A stretch of DNA of 64,000 bases from contig NZ_FRAS01000001.1 of the NCBI RefSeq assembly GCF_900142395.1, positions 434,001 to 498,000 on the forward strand, given 5' to 3'. The translations under genes were made by a program, and so were the position numbers. Source of the stretch: Hymenobacter psychrotolerans DSM 18569. GTDB taxonomy: Bacteria > Bacteroidota > Bacteroidia > Cytophagales > Hymenobacteraceae. The notes under the pieces were generated by a model. The model searched no databases. It was not told the origin of the DNA and saw only the letters and a program-made list of their open reading frames with translations. This document shows, one piece after another, positions 14,928 to 24,361 of the stretch. How positions within the stretch are numbered: position 1 is the first letter of the stretch; every line of letters starts with the position of its first letter.

Positions 14928-17900
14928 TCAATTATCGAAAAGCGGTGGAAAAGTGAGCGGCAGCTGGCTTAGCGCTACATCGGCAGTGGATACCACAACA
15001 GTGGGTTCCGGTGGAAAGGCCACGTATTTGCGGGCAGCGGTGTGCTGGCTGGGCGTCGCGGCAGCGGCTACCGGGCCAATGCCAAGTTCGGCCAGGTGCC
15101 GCAGCAGATCCTGCTCGGCCTCGGAACGCCAGCGCACCCAGGCCGAGGCAAAGCAGCGCCAGAAGCGCCAGCCGGCCCGTTCCAGCACCCGCTGCCGCCG
15201 CAAGTCGTCGTGCCACCGGTCGGGGCCGTGGTACTGGTCGCCGTCGCATTCCACGGCGAGGCGCTGGTCGTTGTCGCCTTCCACCACCAGGTCGATGCGG
15301 TACTGGCCGGCCTTCACCTGGGGCTGCACCCGGTAGCCGCGCTCCGTCAGGAAATCATACACCTCCCGCTCGAAACCCGATTCGCACAACGCCCGCAGGT
15401 TGCTTACGCGGAGCTCGTCCTGCGCGTACGGACTCACGAAATGCGCCAGCAGCTTCCGGCGCAGGTGGTCGGCCGGGCTCAGCTCATCAGCCTGCACGCT
15501 ACGCACGAGATACATCCGGTCGCGGGCCCGCGAGGCGGCCACGTTGAAGCGGCGCTCGTCATCCTTGTGCCCCAGGGCTTTCGGCTTGCCCGAAACGACC
15601 AATGACAGGAACATGATGTCGCGCTCCTTGCCCTGAAAGGTGTGCGCGTCGCCGCAGGCAATCTGGTGGAGCAGCATGGTTTCCAGCCCGATTTCCCGCT
15701 CCAGCTCCGCCCAGATCAGCTGCGCCTGCTTGTCGGACAGCAGCGAAATCACGCCGATGGAACGGCCGGCAAACGCGGAGTCGGCCACCAGGGCTTTGAT
15801 TTCCTCCACGATGAAGCGCGCCTCGGCCGGATTGGTGTCGCCCAGCCGCACGCCGTCCTCCACCAGCACGTCAACCAGCGGCGGGTCCAGCCGTTCGGAG
15901 GCTTTGGGTAAGCGCAGCGGGTTCAGGCTATGGTCGTAGAACTCGCGCTTGGAGTATTCGATGATGGGCCCCACGCACCGGAAATGCTCCCGCAACGGCA
16001 ACTGCGAATCGGAGAAGACTACCTGAAACAGCTGATAGATGGAGTGGCTGGGTGAAAGCTGCGGCCGGTAAAGCGCGGGCTGGGTGCTCAGAAACCGGCT
16101 CATCAGCTCCGATTCCTTTTCCTGCGTCAGTCCGCTGAAGCCCGGCCCCACCTGCTTGTCGTCGCCCACAATCAGCACCTTGCTTGCCCGCAGCAACGCC
16201 GGCAGCGCCAGCAGATTCGACTGCGAGGCCTCATCGATGATGACCAGATCAAACGCGCCCAGCTCGGCCGGCAACGACTCCGACACGCGGTAGTGCGGCA
16301 TAATCCAGCAGGGAATGGCGGCGTTGGCCACCGCGGCCGCCGCCTGCGCGTCGCGGCGGTAGCGGCCGGCACTTTTGCCCTTTCCCTTACCTACCTTGAC
16401 AATGGCGTTGCGGTAGGCCTGCAGCGCGCTGCGCACCTGCGGGGTAGCATTCTGCGCCAGCTGCAGCCAGGTTTTCTGCTCGATGATATCCTGATAGGTG
16501 CGCGCCAGCGTGGCTTCGGCCTGCAGACGGACGAGGGCCAGCTGCCGGAGCTCGGCGCGGGCATCCAGGGACTGCAGATGGGAGCTGAGCCGGCGCAACC
16601 GCCACCGCTGACGCCAATCGGCGGGCAGCAGCTCATCGGTAGCCCCGGAGGCGGGCTGTTCGCGCAGCTGAGCGGCCCAACGCGGCGCGCCGGAACGGGC
16701 AATAGCTTCGGTCAGCTCGGTCACGACGTTCAGCTGCGGCCGCAGCGTGTGCACGCGCCGCAGCTCCTGCGTCAGCGTGGCCCAGTGCTGGCGCAGCGCG
16801 GCCTCGGTCAGGCCGGCCTGCCCGAGGCCGCTGACCAGAAAGCTCCGCAGGGCTTCGCTGATGGGGCCGGTGGTGCCGTGCAGGGCGTTTTCGTACTGCT
16901 CGCGCACGGCCCAGGCGGCTTCCGACTGCAACCGGACCTGGTGCTGCCGCAGCAGCTCGGCCACTTGTTCCAGCACGGCAGGCTGCTGCGCCGCGGTGCG
17001 GGCCGGTGCCCAGGTGGGCAGCAGGTGCTGCAGGTCGGCGTTGAGGTGAATTTCGGCCGCGCGGGTGTCGCGCAGCTGCTCGTAGCTTTCGTAGAGCCGG
17101 AGGGCTTCCTGAATGGCAGGTACCGGCTCGGCGGTGGTCAGCAGCGGCAGCGCCAGCTCGGGGGCCAGCGCGTTCCAGCGAAACGCCAGCTCGTGCAGCT
17201 GCCGCAGCAACAGCAGGTACTGCTCGGCGTGTGCCCAGTCGGCCGCCGTGGCAGGCGCCGACGTGAGCACCCTGATTTCCGCCAGCCGCTGCTTCTGCGC
17301 GCTTTTCCCAAACCAGCCGGCCGCTCCAAACGGACTTCGCCCCTGCGCCCGGTTGGCTACGGCGCCAAGCAGCTCATCGTCACGCTCTGCCTCAGCCGGC
17401 ACGCGCACCGGGCGCACCAGAAAAGCCTGCCGCTCGGCCCAGGCGGCGCGGAGCTCTTCGCCCAGCGCTTCCAGTACCTCATAGAGCGTGTCGTTTTGCG
17501 CGTCATTGAGGCGGGCCTGCCGGGCGGCGGCCCACGGCAGCGCCGCTGTGGCGTGCTGCCGCTCCTGTACCTCGGCTATCTGAGCCAGCACTTCGGTGAG
17601 CTGCTGCAGCGGGTCGTCGGCCCCGGCCGACAACGGCGGCAGCTCACCGCTGGCTACGGCCGCCTGCAGAGCCAGGGAGCTGCGAAGCTGCTGATGAACA
17701 AGGAGCACCTCTTGTGCTTCGGGCAGCGCCGCCAGTGCCGGCAGCTGCGCTGTGCGGTACTGCAGGTCAGCCCCCAGCTCGGCCCGGGCAGTGCGTAGCG
17801 CGGTTATGTCTGCGTCGTCGAACTGGGGGCGGCAGGCTGGCGTCGGGTCCAGCGCGTCGGGCAGCCATTCGGCCAGGTCCAGCCCGGCTACTACTTCCCG

Positions 17901-19568
17901 GGCGGCCTCCTGCGCTTCCACCCGTTCACCGTCCAGCTCCAGCGGCTGCAGGTTTTGCTGGCCCCAATGCCCTACGCGCCGGTCGATGTGCGCCAGCTGA
18001 CTGTGGCAGGCATCCAGCTGCGCGGCCAGCAGCTCGATGCGGCGGCTGGTAGCGGCAGGGTCGAGGCGCTGCACTTCCTCGGCAATGCGCTGCACGGCGT
18101 GCTCAAACTGCTTCATTCCCTCCCGCTCGCTGGTCAGCAGGCTGATGGCCAAAGGCTGCACCGCCGGCGGCAGCTTGTCGCGCAGCACGGCCAGGGCCGG
18201 GTCTTTCATCGACGTGACGAGTACACGCCGGCCCAAGGCCAGATAATGGCAGATGACGTTGGCAATGGTGTGCGTTTTGCCCGTGCCGGGCGGACCCTGC
18301 ACCACCACCCCCGGCGCGTGCTCCAGCAGCTGCACGATGCGCACCTGCTCGTCGTTGAACGGCAGGGGGAAGTACAGCTCCTGCGGGGTCGCGCCCGGCT
18401 GCGACTCCCCCACCAGCGACAACCCGCGAAACGAGGGCAGCGGCCGGTCGGTGTGGTAAGTGGCCGGGTCGCGCACCAGCGCGGCTACGGCGGCAGGCAG
18501 TTGCATGGCCGACTGCTCTACTTGGGCCCGCAGGGCTTCCAGGTCCTGCAGCAGAGTATTGTTGGTGCGCGGGCGAGCATATAGAGCCCACGTGTCGGTT
18601 ACCTGCAGTTGGGGTGTGGGGCTGGGCAGGAGCCGGGCGAGGTTAGGCGCGTCGTCGGGCAGGTAGCGGCCCTGGGCATCGAGCACGGTGGCGGCCCGGC
18701 GCAGAACTTCCTGGTAGGTGGTTGGCTCGGTGGGCGACAGGTAGGGTTCGGCGGCCAGCAGCGGGCGGCTGTCCTGTTCCAACTGCGCCAGCCCAGCCAC
18801 CTCGTGCGCGGCGTACACGTCGGCCTCCAGGCGGCTCGTCAGCTGCCGGGGGCGCACTTCCAGGGCCATATCGTGGGGGTTTAGAGCCAGCTCGACCAAG
18901 CGCGTGAGCAGCGGGTAGCGCACCACGGCGCCGGGCAGCTGCCACACAGCCACGCCCATGCCCCACACCAGCTCCAGCGCGGTATCGGTCAGGCCGCCTT
19001 CGAGCTGCTGCTTTAGGGCATAGAGTCGCGAGTACCAGCCGATGGTGCGCCGCCGCTGCGTTTCGCTCAGAGACCAGGTCAGCCAGTGCTGCTTTATGTA
19101 TTCGTCCAGGGCAGCGGCTAGTTGAGGGGCTTCGGGAAGCTCCAACAGTAGCTGCGGTGCCACCGGGTCGTACTCGGGAACCTCCGCGGCCGCGGCCGGT
19201 AGCAGGCCCAAACGAACCAGCATCTGAGCGGGCACCTGCAGCCGAAGCGCCGGCGGCTGCGCCGGGTCGTTAGTGAGTTCCGTAAGCGGGGCCAGCCGCA
19301 GGTCGGTAATCGGGGGTGGGGCCTGCTCTTTCAGGCGCTCCACCCGTAGCCACAGGTCGGCGTCGCCCCCGGCGTCTGCGTCGGAGGTTGGGGCCGGCAG
19401 CCACACGCCCGGCAGCCCGGCCAGCTGCGTTTCCAGGGCGTGGAAGCTGTGGCTGGCTATATCGGCAACCGGCGCGGTACGCAGCCGCACGCTTTCTTTG
19501 GTATAAGCTAGCAGGGCCAACAGCCGCTCCCGTTCAATAGGCAACACAAACGATTCAGAAGAAGACAT
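14928..19568 (-). CDS. Large SF1 helicase fused to C-terminal PD-(D/E)XK (Vsr/MTES-like) nuclease
   Basis: This 1546-aa protein begins at the ATG complementary to 19566-19568 (MSSSES). Residues 1-400 are of unknown fold. Walker A GPPGTGKT is at 425-432. A long helical insert (about 470-1080) separates it from Walker B in LVIIDEASQ (about 1108) and the SF1 motif VGDDKQVGPGFSG (about 1135). The SF1 C-terminal motif VAASRARDRMYLV comes later, followed by a nuclease-like domain (about 1385-1500) with YRIDLVVEG and VECDGDQYHG as the candidate acidic/ECDG active-site region. Helicase-Vsr-like fusions are known from anti-phage systems such as Hhe. No DUF4011 or DUF3320 segment was recognised here, so assignment to that system is not supported. 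Confidence 0.8.
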   Translation of the reverse strand: MSSSESFVLPIERERLLALLAYTKESVRLRTAPVADIASHSFHALETQLAGLPGVWLPAPTSDADAGGDADLWLRVERLKEQAPPPITDLRLAPLTELTNDPAQPPALRLQVPAQMLVRLGLLPAAAAEVPEYDPVAPQLLLELPEAPQLAAALDEYIKQHWLTWSLSETQRRRTIGWYSRLYALKQQLEGGLTDTALELVWGMGVAVWQLPGAVVRYPLLTRLVELALNPHDMALEVRPRQLTSRLEADVYAAHEVAGLAQLEQDSRPLLAAEPYLSPTEPTTYQEVLRRAATVLDAQGRYLPDDAPNLARLLPSPTPQLQVTDTWALYARPRTNNTLLQDLEALRAQVEQSAMQLPAAVAALVRDPATYHTDRPLPSFRGLSLVGESQPGATPQELYFPLPFNDEQVRIVQLLEHAPGVVVQGPPGTGKTHTIANVICHYLALGRRVLVTSMKDPALAVLRDKLPPAVQPLAISLLTSEREGMKQFEHAVQRIAEEVQRLDPAATSRRIELLAAQLDACHSQLAHIDRRVGHWGQQNLQPLELDGERVEAQEAAREVVAGLDLAEWLPDALDPTPACRPQFDDADITALRTARAELGADLQYRTAQLPALAALPEAQEVLLVHQQLRSSLALQAAVASGELPPLSAGADDPLQQLTEVLAQIAEVQERQHATAALPWAAARQARLNDAQNDTLYEVLEALGEELRAAWAERQAFLVRPVRVPAEAERDDELLGAVANRAQGRSPFGAAGWFGKSAQKQRLAEIRVLTSAPATAADWAHAEQYLLLLRQLHELAFRWNALAPELALPLLTTAEPVPAIQEALRLYESYEQLRDTRAAEIHLNADLQHLLPTWAPARTAAQQPAVLEQVAELLRQHQVRLQSEAAWAVREQYENALHGTTGPISEALRSFLVSGLGQAGLTEAALRQHWATLTQELRRVHTLRPQLNVVTELTEAIARSGAPRWAAQLREQPASGATDELLPADWRQRWRLRRLSSHLQSLDARAELRQLALVRLQAEATLARTYQDIIEQKTWLQLAQNATPQVRSALQAYRNAIVKVGKGKGKSAGRYRRDAQAAAAVANAAIPCWIMPHYRVSESLPAELGAFDLVIIDEASQSNLLALPALLRASKVLIVGDDKQVGPGFSGLTQEKESELMSRFLSTQPALYRPQLSPSHSIYQLFQVVFSDSQLPLREHFRCVGPIIEYSKREFYDHSLNPLRLPKASERLDPPLVDVLVEDGVRLGDTNPAEARFIVEEIKALVADSAFAGRSIGVISLLSDKQAQLIWAELEREIGLETMLLHQIACGDAHTFQGKERDIMFLSLVVSGKPKALGHKDDERRFNVAASRARDRMYLVRSVQADELSPADHLRRKLLAHFVSPYAQDELRVSNLRALCESGFEREVYDFLTERGYRVQPQVKAGQYRIDLVVEGDNDQRLAVECDGDQYHGPDRWHDDLRRQRVLERAGWRFWRCFASAWVRWRSEAEQDLLRHLAELGIGPVAAAATPSQHTAARKYVAFPPEPTVVVSTADVALSQLPLTFPPLFDN

Positions 19569-19654
19569 AAGCAAAACCGGCAGAGCCTTGCACCTGCGCA
19601 AAGCCCTGCCGGATTCAAGTTAGAACTCGACGGATAAGAATACAACCCTCGCCT

Positions 19655-21421
19655 TTACCGCGCGGCCTTTTTCAGACCCAGCTTCGAGTTCTTGAAGCCG
19701 TAGTTGAAGTACAGGGCCAGCCCGATAATCAGCCAGCCGAAGAACAGCAGCCAGTTGTTGATGCCGAGCTGGGTCATCAGGTAGAGGTTGGTGAGCAAGC
19801 CCAGCGTGGGCAGCAGCGAAAGGTGCTTGCGGAACGAATACCACGCCAGCAGTAAACCGGCCACGAAAAACACCAGCATCGGGATGTAGTGGCGGCCTTC
19901 TTCGTAGCCGCTGCTCAGGGCCTTGCGGAACTCCTCGATGCCCGCCTGATTGTACATGAACAGCAGCACTACGCCCACCAGCAGCACCAGCGGCACCAGA
20001 TACTGCCCGTTGATGTAGGGCACCTTGAAGCGGGCATCGGACTTGCCGTGCGGATCAATGACGAGGATTCCGCCGCACACCAGCGCAAACGCAAACAGCG
20101 TCCCGATAGAAGTCAGGTCGATAACCAGGTCCATGTTCAGCAGCATGGCCGGCACGCCCACGAAAAAGCCTGTGACGATGGTGCTGAACGAAGGCGTGTG
20201 AAACCTGGGATGCACCTTGGCAAACACCGGCGGCAGCAGTCCGTCGCGGCTCATGGTCATCCAGATGCGGGGCTGGCCGATCTGAAATACCAGCAGCACC
20301 GAGGCCATGGCGAAGATGGCCGACACGGCCACCACGCCCGCCAGCCAGTCGAGGCCGACTTTCTGGAACACAAACGCCAGCGGGTCGCCCACGCCCAGCT
20401 CCGTGTAGCTCACCATACCTGTGAGAACCAGCGTGATAATAACGTAGAGCACCGTGCAGATGATGAGGGCGTAAATCATGGCGCGGGGCAGGTCGCGCTG
20501 CGGATTTTTGCACTCTTCGGCGGTGGTAGAAATAGCATCGAAGCCGATGTAGGCGAAGAACACCGCCGACACGCCCTTGAGCACGCCACCCACGCCGTTC
20601 GGCGCAAACGGGGTCCAGTTGGCGGGGCTGATGTAGAATACGCCCACCCCGATAACCGTAGCCACCACCAGCAACTTCAACAGCACCAGCAGATTGGAGG
20701 CGTTTTTGGATTCCTTGATGCCGATGTACACCACGGCCGTGATGAGCAGCGTGATAAGGCCGGCGGGCAGATCAATGACCAGGCGCAGGCCGCCGAACAG
20801 CTCCGGGGCGGCGCTCCAGGCCTTGTAGCCTTCGAGCTGCGCCGCCGAGGCCTCAGCCAGCGGCTTGCCGGACTGCATCAGCTCCAGCACTTCGTTGTAA
20901 TACTTGTGGGCGCTCTGCATGCCCATGGTCAGCCAGATCGGAATATCGACGCCGATACCACTCATGAGCCCGGTAAAGTAATCGGACCACGAAATGGCCA
21001 CCACGATGTTGCCAACGGCATATTCCATAATCAGCGCCCACCCGATAATCCAGGCGGCCAGCTCCCCGAACGAGGCGTAGGCGTAGGTATAGGCCGAGCC
21101 GCTAACCGGAATAGTGGCCGCAAACTGCGCGTAGCACAGCGCCGAAAACGCACAGGCAATGGCCGTAAACACGAACAGCAGCGACACGGCCGGGCCTCCA
21201 TCGTGGGCAGCGTTGCCGATGGTGCTGAAAATGCCGGCCCCGATAACGGCCGCAATGCCCAGCGCCGTCAGGTCGCGGACGGTGAGGTGTCGGGCCAGGC
21301 TATGCTCGCCGGGGTGCGTGCCGTGCAGGTCGGCGTCGGCGGGTGGGTTGATGAGCAGGTCGGATACTTCTTTGCGGCGAAACAGGCCGCTCAGGCGTGA
21401 GGGAGGAAGCGGAGTAGACAA
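19655..21421 (-). CDS. APC-family cationic amino acid permease
   Basis: This 588-aa integral membrane protein has about 12-14 hydrophobic segments. The first carries the family motif GIAAVIGAGIFSTIG, followed by AYTYAYASFGELAAWIIGW and FAYIGFDAISTTAEEC, all typical of CAT/YfnA-type cationic amino acid transporters. It imports or exchanges amino acids with the proton gradient by family analogy. A minus-strand TATCTTTTG lies about 35 bp upstream of the start and may be its promoter -7 region. The gene is monocistronic. Confidence 0.88.
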   Translation of the reverse strand: MSTPLPPSRLSGLFRRKEVSDLLINPPADADLHGTHPGEHSLARHLTVRDLTALGIAAVIGAGIFSTIGNAAHDGGPAVSLLFVFTAIACAFSALCYAQFAATIPVSGSAYTYAYASFGELAAWIIGWALIMEYAVGNIVVAISWSDYFTGLMSGIGVDIPIWLTMGMQSAHKYYNEVLELMQSGKPLAEASAAQLEGYKAWSAAPELFGGLRLVIDLPAGLITLLITAVVYIGIKESKNASNLLVLLKLLVVATVIGVGVFYISPANWTPFAPNGVGGVLKGVSAVFFAYIGFDAISTTAEECKNPQRDLPRAMIYALIICTVLYVIITLVLTGMVSYTELGVGDPLAFVFQKVGLDWLAGVVAVSAIFAMASVLLVFQIGQPRIWMTMSRDGLLPPVFAKVHPRFHTPSFSTIVTGFFVGVPAMLLNMDLVIDLTSIGTLFAFALVCGGILVIDPHGKSDARFKVPYINGQYLVPLVLLVGVVLLFMYNQAGIEEFRKALSSGYEEGRHYIPMLVFFVAGLLLAWYSFRKHLSLLPTLGLLTNLYLMTQLGINNWLLFFGWLIIGLALYFNYGFKNSKLGLKKAAR

Positions 21422-21600
21422 AATCGGCTGGCGAGAGAGGTTATAAGGGGCAAAAGATACAGAATAATGCGGCTAGGCTACTTTCTGCTCCCGCAAAGGC
21501 GCCGGTTGACATCGTGGCCCGGTTTTCGGTAGCTTGCCTGACGCGGCCTGCGTAAGTAGCTGCAACTGCGTCTTCCTTTCCATTTCCTCTGCCCTGACCT

Positions 21601-22299
21601 ATGGCTTTCTCCGTCCCAACTCCCTGCCCCAAATCCTGGGCTGCCATGGCGCCCACCGCCGATGGCCGTCACTGCGCCAGCTGCCAGCACGAAGTCGTGG
21701 ACTTTTCCGGCATGAGCGAAGCCGAAGTAACGGCGTGGCTGGCCCGCCCATCAGCCGGCAGCGTCTGCGGCTTCTTCCGGGCCGGGCAGTTTGCACGGGT
21801 AGCCGCGCCGCAGCCGCGCTGGCGCCAGTGGCTGCTGGCCGCCGTGGCCCTGCTAGGGCTGAAGCCGCTGTTGGCCGCGGAAGAAGCCGCCGCCTTCTCG
21901 CCGCGCCGCGAAGTACCGCGCGCTACCGAGCAAGCCGACACGCATGCCGAAGCCCCACAAGGCCAGGTTACGGTGCGGGGCCGCGTCCTCGACGATTCCA
22001 CCGGCCTGGGTGTGCCGGGCGCCGAAATCTTTATCGGCGACACGCCTTACGGCGCCGTAACCGATGAGCAGGGCAACTTCAGCTTCACGATGCAGCAGCT
22101 GTGGGCACCCGTGCAAAACGGCCTCGTCAGCCTGCGCGTGCAGGCCAGCCCCTTCGTGTTTGAGAAGCAGCTGGTAGCTGTGAAAGTCTCGCCGGCTCCG
22201 GCCCCGCTCACCGTGCGCCTGAAATCGGTACCCGGCCGGGGCCAGATTATGGGGCGCATTGTGCAGCACGAGCCCCCGCAGAAGCCCCCGCTCAAGTAG
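21601..22299 (+). CDS. Cys-motif membrane protein with carboxypeptidase-regulatory-like domain, paralogue 1
   Basis: This 232-aa protein has three parts. An N-terminal region (1-60) has four cysteines in the pattern C9, C25, C28 and C56, within PCPKSW, GRHCASC, VVDF and CGFF. One membrane helix follows (about 74-92), then a CarboxypepD_reg-like beta-sandwich (about 120-215) with VRGRVLDDSTGLGVPGAEIF. The Cys region should lie in the cytoplasm and the sandwich in the periplasm. The pattern suggests metal or redox binding, but no function is established. The neighbouring gene (22433) is a paralogue. Confidence 0.7.
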   Translation: MAFSVPTPCPKSWAAMAPTADGRHCASCQHEVVDFSGMSEAEVTAWLARPSAGSVCGFFRAGQFARVAAPQPRWRQWLLAAVALLGLKPLLAAEEAAAFSPRREVPRATEQADTHAEAPQGQVTVRGRVLDDSTGLGVPGAEIFIGDTPYGAVTDEQGNFSFTMQQLWAPVQNGLVSLRVQASPFVFEKQLVAVKVSPAPAPLTVRLKSVPGRGQIMGRIVQHEPPQKPPLK

Positions 22300-22315
22300 C
22301 AAGGCAGGGTTTGAC

Positions 22316-22362
22316 TTAAAAGAGGAGGGTTCCGGCAGGTTGCCGGAACCCTCCTCTTTTAA
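22316..22362 (+). terminator. Perfect 22-bp hairpin terminator
   Basis: The stem 22316-22337 pairs exactly with 22341-22362 around a GGT loop. The right arm ends CTTTTAA and is followed by ATTTTT. It separates the two paralogous Cys-motif genes, suggesting independent transcription. Confidence 0.8.
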
Positions 22363-22432
22363 ATTTTTCCAACGCCCTTATGGAATGTCGATGAAGTGGG
22401 CATCAAACAGGCAGACCTCACAACCCGCTGCT

Positions 22433-23185
22433 ATGCCCCGTCTCGTTGCTCTCTCCGTTCCGCAGCCCTGCCACGAAAGCTGGGCCCTGATGACACCCGC
22501 CGCCCAGGGCCGCCACTGCGCCGCCTGCGACAAAGTAGTGCTGGATTTCACCCAGAAAACCGACGCCGAAATTCTGGCGCTGCTCCAACGCGCCGCCGCG
22601 CCCTGCGGCCGGTTCCGCCCCGACCAGCTGGGCCGGCCGCTGCTTCCGCCTCCGGCGCCGGCACCGCGCTGGCGCACCTGGCTGGCCGCGGCCGCTACGG
22701 TGCTGGGGCTGCGGGAAGTAGCCGCCGAAGAAAGCCGGGGTCAGCAGCTACAAACCGCCGAAGTTTTTCAGGCCAAAGACGTGCGCAAAGTGGAGGCGCT
22801 GCGGCGGGCTGCCCCGAAAGCTCCTGATACAGCTCGCCAGATACTGCGCGGCCGCGTCACGGATAAGGCATCCGGCGAAGGCCTGCCTGGCGTGACGGTG
22901 CTGGTGCCGGGCACGACTATTGGAGTTGCTACCAGCGCTGATGGCACGTTTGACTTGAATGTTTCCGGAACAATTGCAACACAGGTCAGCTACTCCTTCG
23001 TCGGATATGTCACTCAGGTGATGTCACTGGAGCAGGCCGCCACTTACCCCACAGTTGAATTGGAGGCAGATACGAAAGGCTTGGTGGGGGAATTAATAAT
23101 AGTGGCCGGCGGTGTTAGATCATCACGCTGGTACACGCCACGCAGCCTGTGGTATCGGATTTCACGCCCTTTCCGGACTTTTTAA
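22433..23185 (+). CDS. Cys-motif membrane protein with carboxypeptidase-regulatory-like domain, paralogue 2
   Basis: This 250-aa protein has the same layout as the gene at 21601. The N-terminal Cys region carries C13, C29, C32 and C58 (QPCHESW, GRHCAAC, VVLDF, CGRFRPDQL). A membrane helix lies at about 81-96. The carboxypeptidase-regulatory-like domain (about 140-225) contains LRGRVTDKASGEGLPGVTVLV and ATSADGTFDLNV. The C-terminal tail is Arg-rich. The start is the ATG at 22433. An in-frame extension upstream runs back through the terminator and is rejected. Function is unknown. Confidence 0.7.
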   Translation: MPRLVALSVPQPCHESWALMTPAAQGRHCAACDKVVLDFTQKTDAEILALLQRAAAPCGRFRPDQLGRPLLPPPAPAPRWRTWLAAAATVLGLREVAAEESRGQQLQTAEVFQAKDVRKVEALRRAAPKAPDTARQILRGRVTDKASGEGLPGVTVLVPGTTIGVATSADGTFDLNVSGTIATQVSYSFVGYVTQVMSLEQAATYPTVELEADTKGLVGELIIVAGGVRSSRWYTPRSLWYRISRPFRTF

Positions 23186-23233
23186 CCTGAGCAGCGCCAA
23201 ACCTTTCCGGCCCCAAAAACCTTATTCCGGGGT

Positions 23234-24361
23234 ATGAAGAATCTGTTGCTTGCTACCCTCGTCCTCTTACTCACCACCACCGGCTGCGCCCTCAGGCCCA
23301 CCAATAAGCACGACACGTTTGCGGAGCGGGCCCAGCTGCCGCAGGAAGAAGCGGTGCACAAGCAGAACTCGCTGGAGTGGTGGTACTTCACCGGCCACCT
23401 CCGCGACAAAGCCACCGGCGAGACGTTCGGGGTGGAATACGTGTTCTTCCACTTCAACGTGACCGGCAAAAAGGACTGGCAGATGGTGAATTTCGCCATC
23501 ACCGACCCGCAGGCCAAGCAGTTCCGCTACGACTATAAGGTAGAGCGGCTGCCGCAGCTGCTGGCTCCTACCTTGCCGCTCAGCCTCAGTATGCAGAAAA
23601 AAGCTGAGCGCTGGACCCTGACCGGCCAGGAAGGCCGCTACCAGTTGCAGGCCCGCATGGCCGACCACGCGGGCCAGGCCATCAACCTCACCACCACGCC
23701 CGCCAAAGCCGTGCTCCTGCACAACGGCACCGGCTACGAGCAGTACGGCCCCACTGCCAAGGCGGGCTACTACAGCTACCCGCGCCTGGCCGCCACCGGC
23801 ACCATGGAAGTGGGCGGCAAAACCCGCGAGGTGGAAGGCGAGCTGTGGTATGACCGGCAATGGAACTGCAACAGCGTGATGGCCAAAGACCTGGGCTGGG
23901 ACTGGTTCAGCGTGCAGCTCGATGAGCCCCGTGAGGAAATCATGGCCTATCAGCTGCACAACCGGGCCACCGGCCAGCACATTGGGGGCGGCTCGCACTA
24001 CAGCGCCGATGCGCAAAACACCCACCTGAATGAGGCTGATTTTCAGCTGGAAACCCTCGAATACTGGACCAGCCCGACCTCCAAGCTGCGCTACCCCAGC
24101 AAGTGGCGCCTGCGCATCCCCGGCAAAGGCTACGACCTGACCCTGACGCCCGTTATGCCCGAGCAGGAACTGACGCTCAAGCTGTTTGCCGGCATCAAGA
24201 TGCACTACTGGGAAGGCATGTGCCGCGTAGAAGGCACCCACCACGGCAAGCCCGTAACCGGCAACAGCTACGTGGAAATCACCAACCGCCCGGAAGCCAA
24301 AAAAGCCCGCAAAGCCGCCGAAACCATAGCGTCGCAGAAGGAAAAAGCGGAGGGCATTTAG
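23234..24361 (+). CDS. Lipocalin-like (CrtC/AttH-type) lipoprotein
   Basis: This 375-aa protein has a lipoprotein signal with lipobox LTTTGC (acylated C18). The mature part has the CrtC-like motif SLEWWYFTGHL (about 47-57), VEYVFFHFNV, and the second-domain motif ELWYDRQWNCN. These place it in the carotenoid 1,2-hydratase/AttH lipocalin-like family. Many members are lipoproteins of unknown function, and no carotenoid genes are nearby, so hydratase activity is not implied. Its stop overlaps that of the convergent histidine kinase by 3 bp. Confidence 0.85.
   Translation: MKNLLLATLVLLLTTTGCALRPTNKHDTFAERAQLPQEEAVHKQNSLEWWYFTGHLRDKATGETFGVEYVFFHFNVTGKKDWQMVNFAITDPQAKQFRYDYKVERLPQLLAPTLPLSLSMQKKAERWTLTGQEGRYQLQARMADHAGQAINLTTTPAKAVLLHNGTGYEQYGPTAKAGYYSYPRLAATGTMEVGGKTREVEGELWYDRQWNCNSVMAKDLGWDWFSVQLDEPREEIMAYQLHNRATGQHIGGGSHYSADAQNTHLNEADFQLETLEYWTSPTSKLRYPSKWRLRIPGKGYDLTLTPVMPEQELTLKLFAGIKMHYWEGMCRVEGTHHGKPVTGNSYVEITNRPEAKKARKAAETIASQKEKAEGI

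Noticed and set aside
16293..17798. Long plus-strand open frame opposite the helicase gene
   Set aside because: It lies wholly inside the helicase coding region on the other strand and has no family features. High GC makes such shadows common.
14928..19568. Firm assignment to the Hhe system
   Set aside because: Only the helicase and Vsr-like parts fit; DUF4011 and DUF3320 were not recognised.
19889..21400. 503-codon plus-strand frame opposite the permease gene
   Set aside because: It is inside a well-supported membrane transporter gene and rich in His/Gln/Arg, as expected of an antisense shadow.
22259..22432. Upstream start for the second Cys-motif protein
   Set aside because: It overlaps the end of paralogue 1 and a perfect terminator; the ATG at 22433 aligns the two paralogues.
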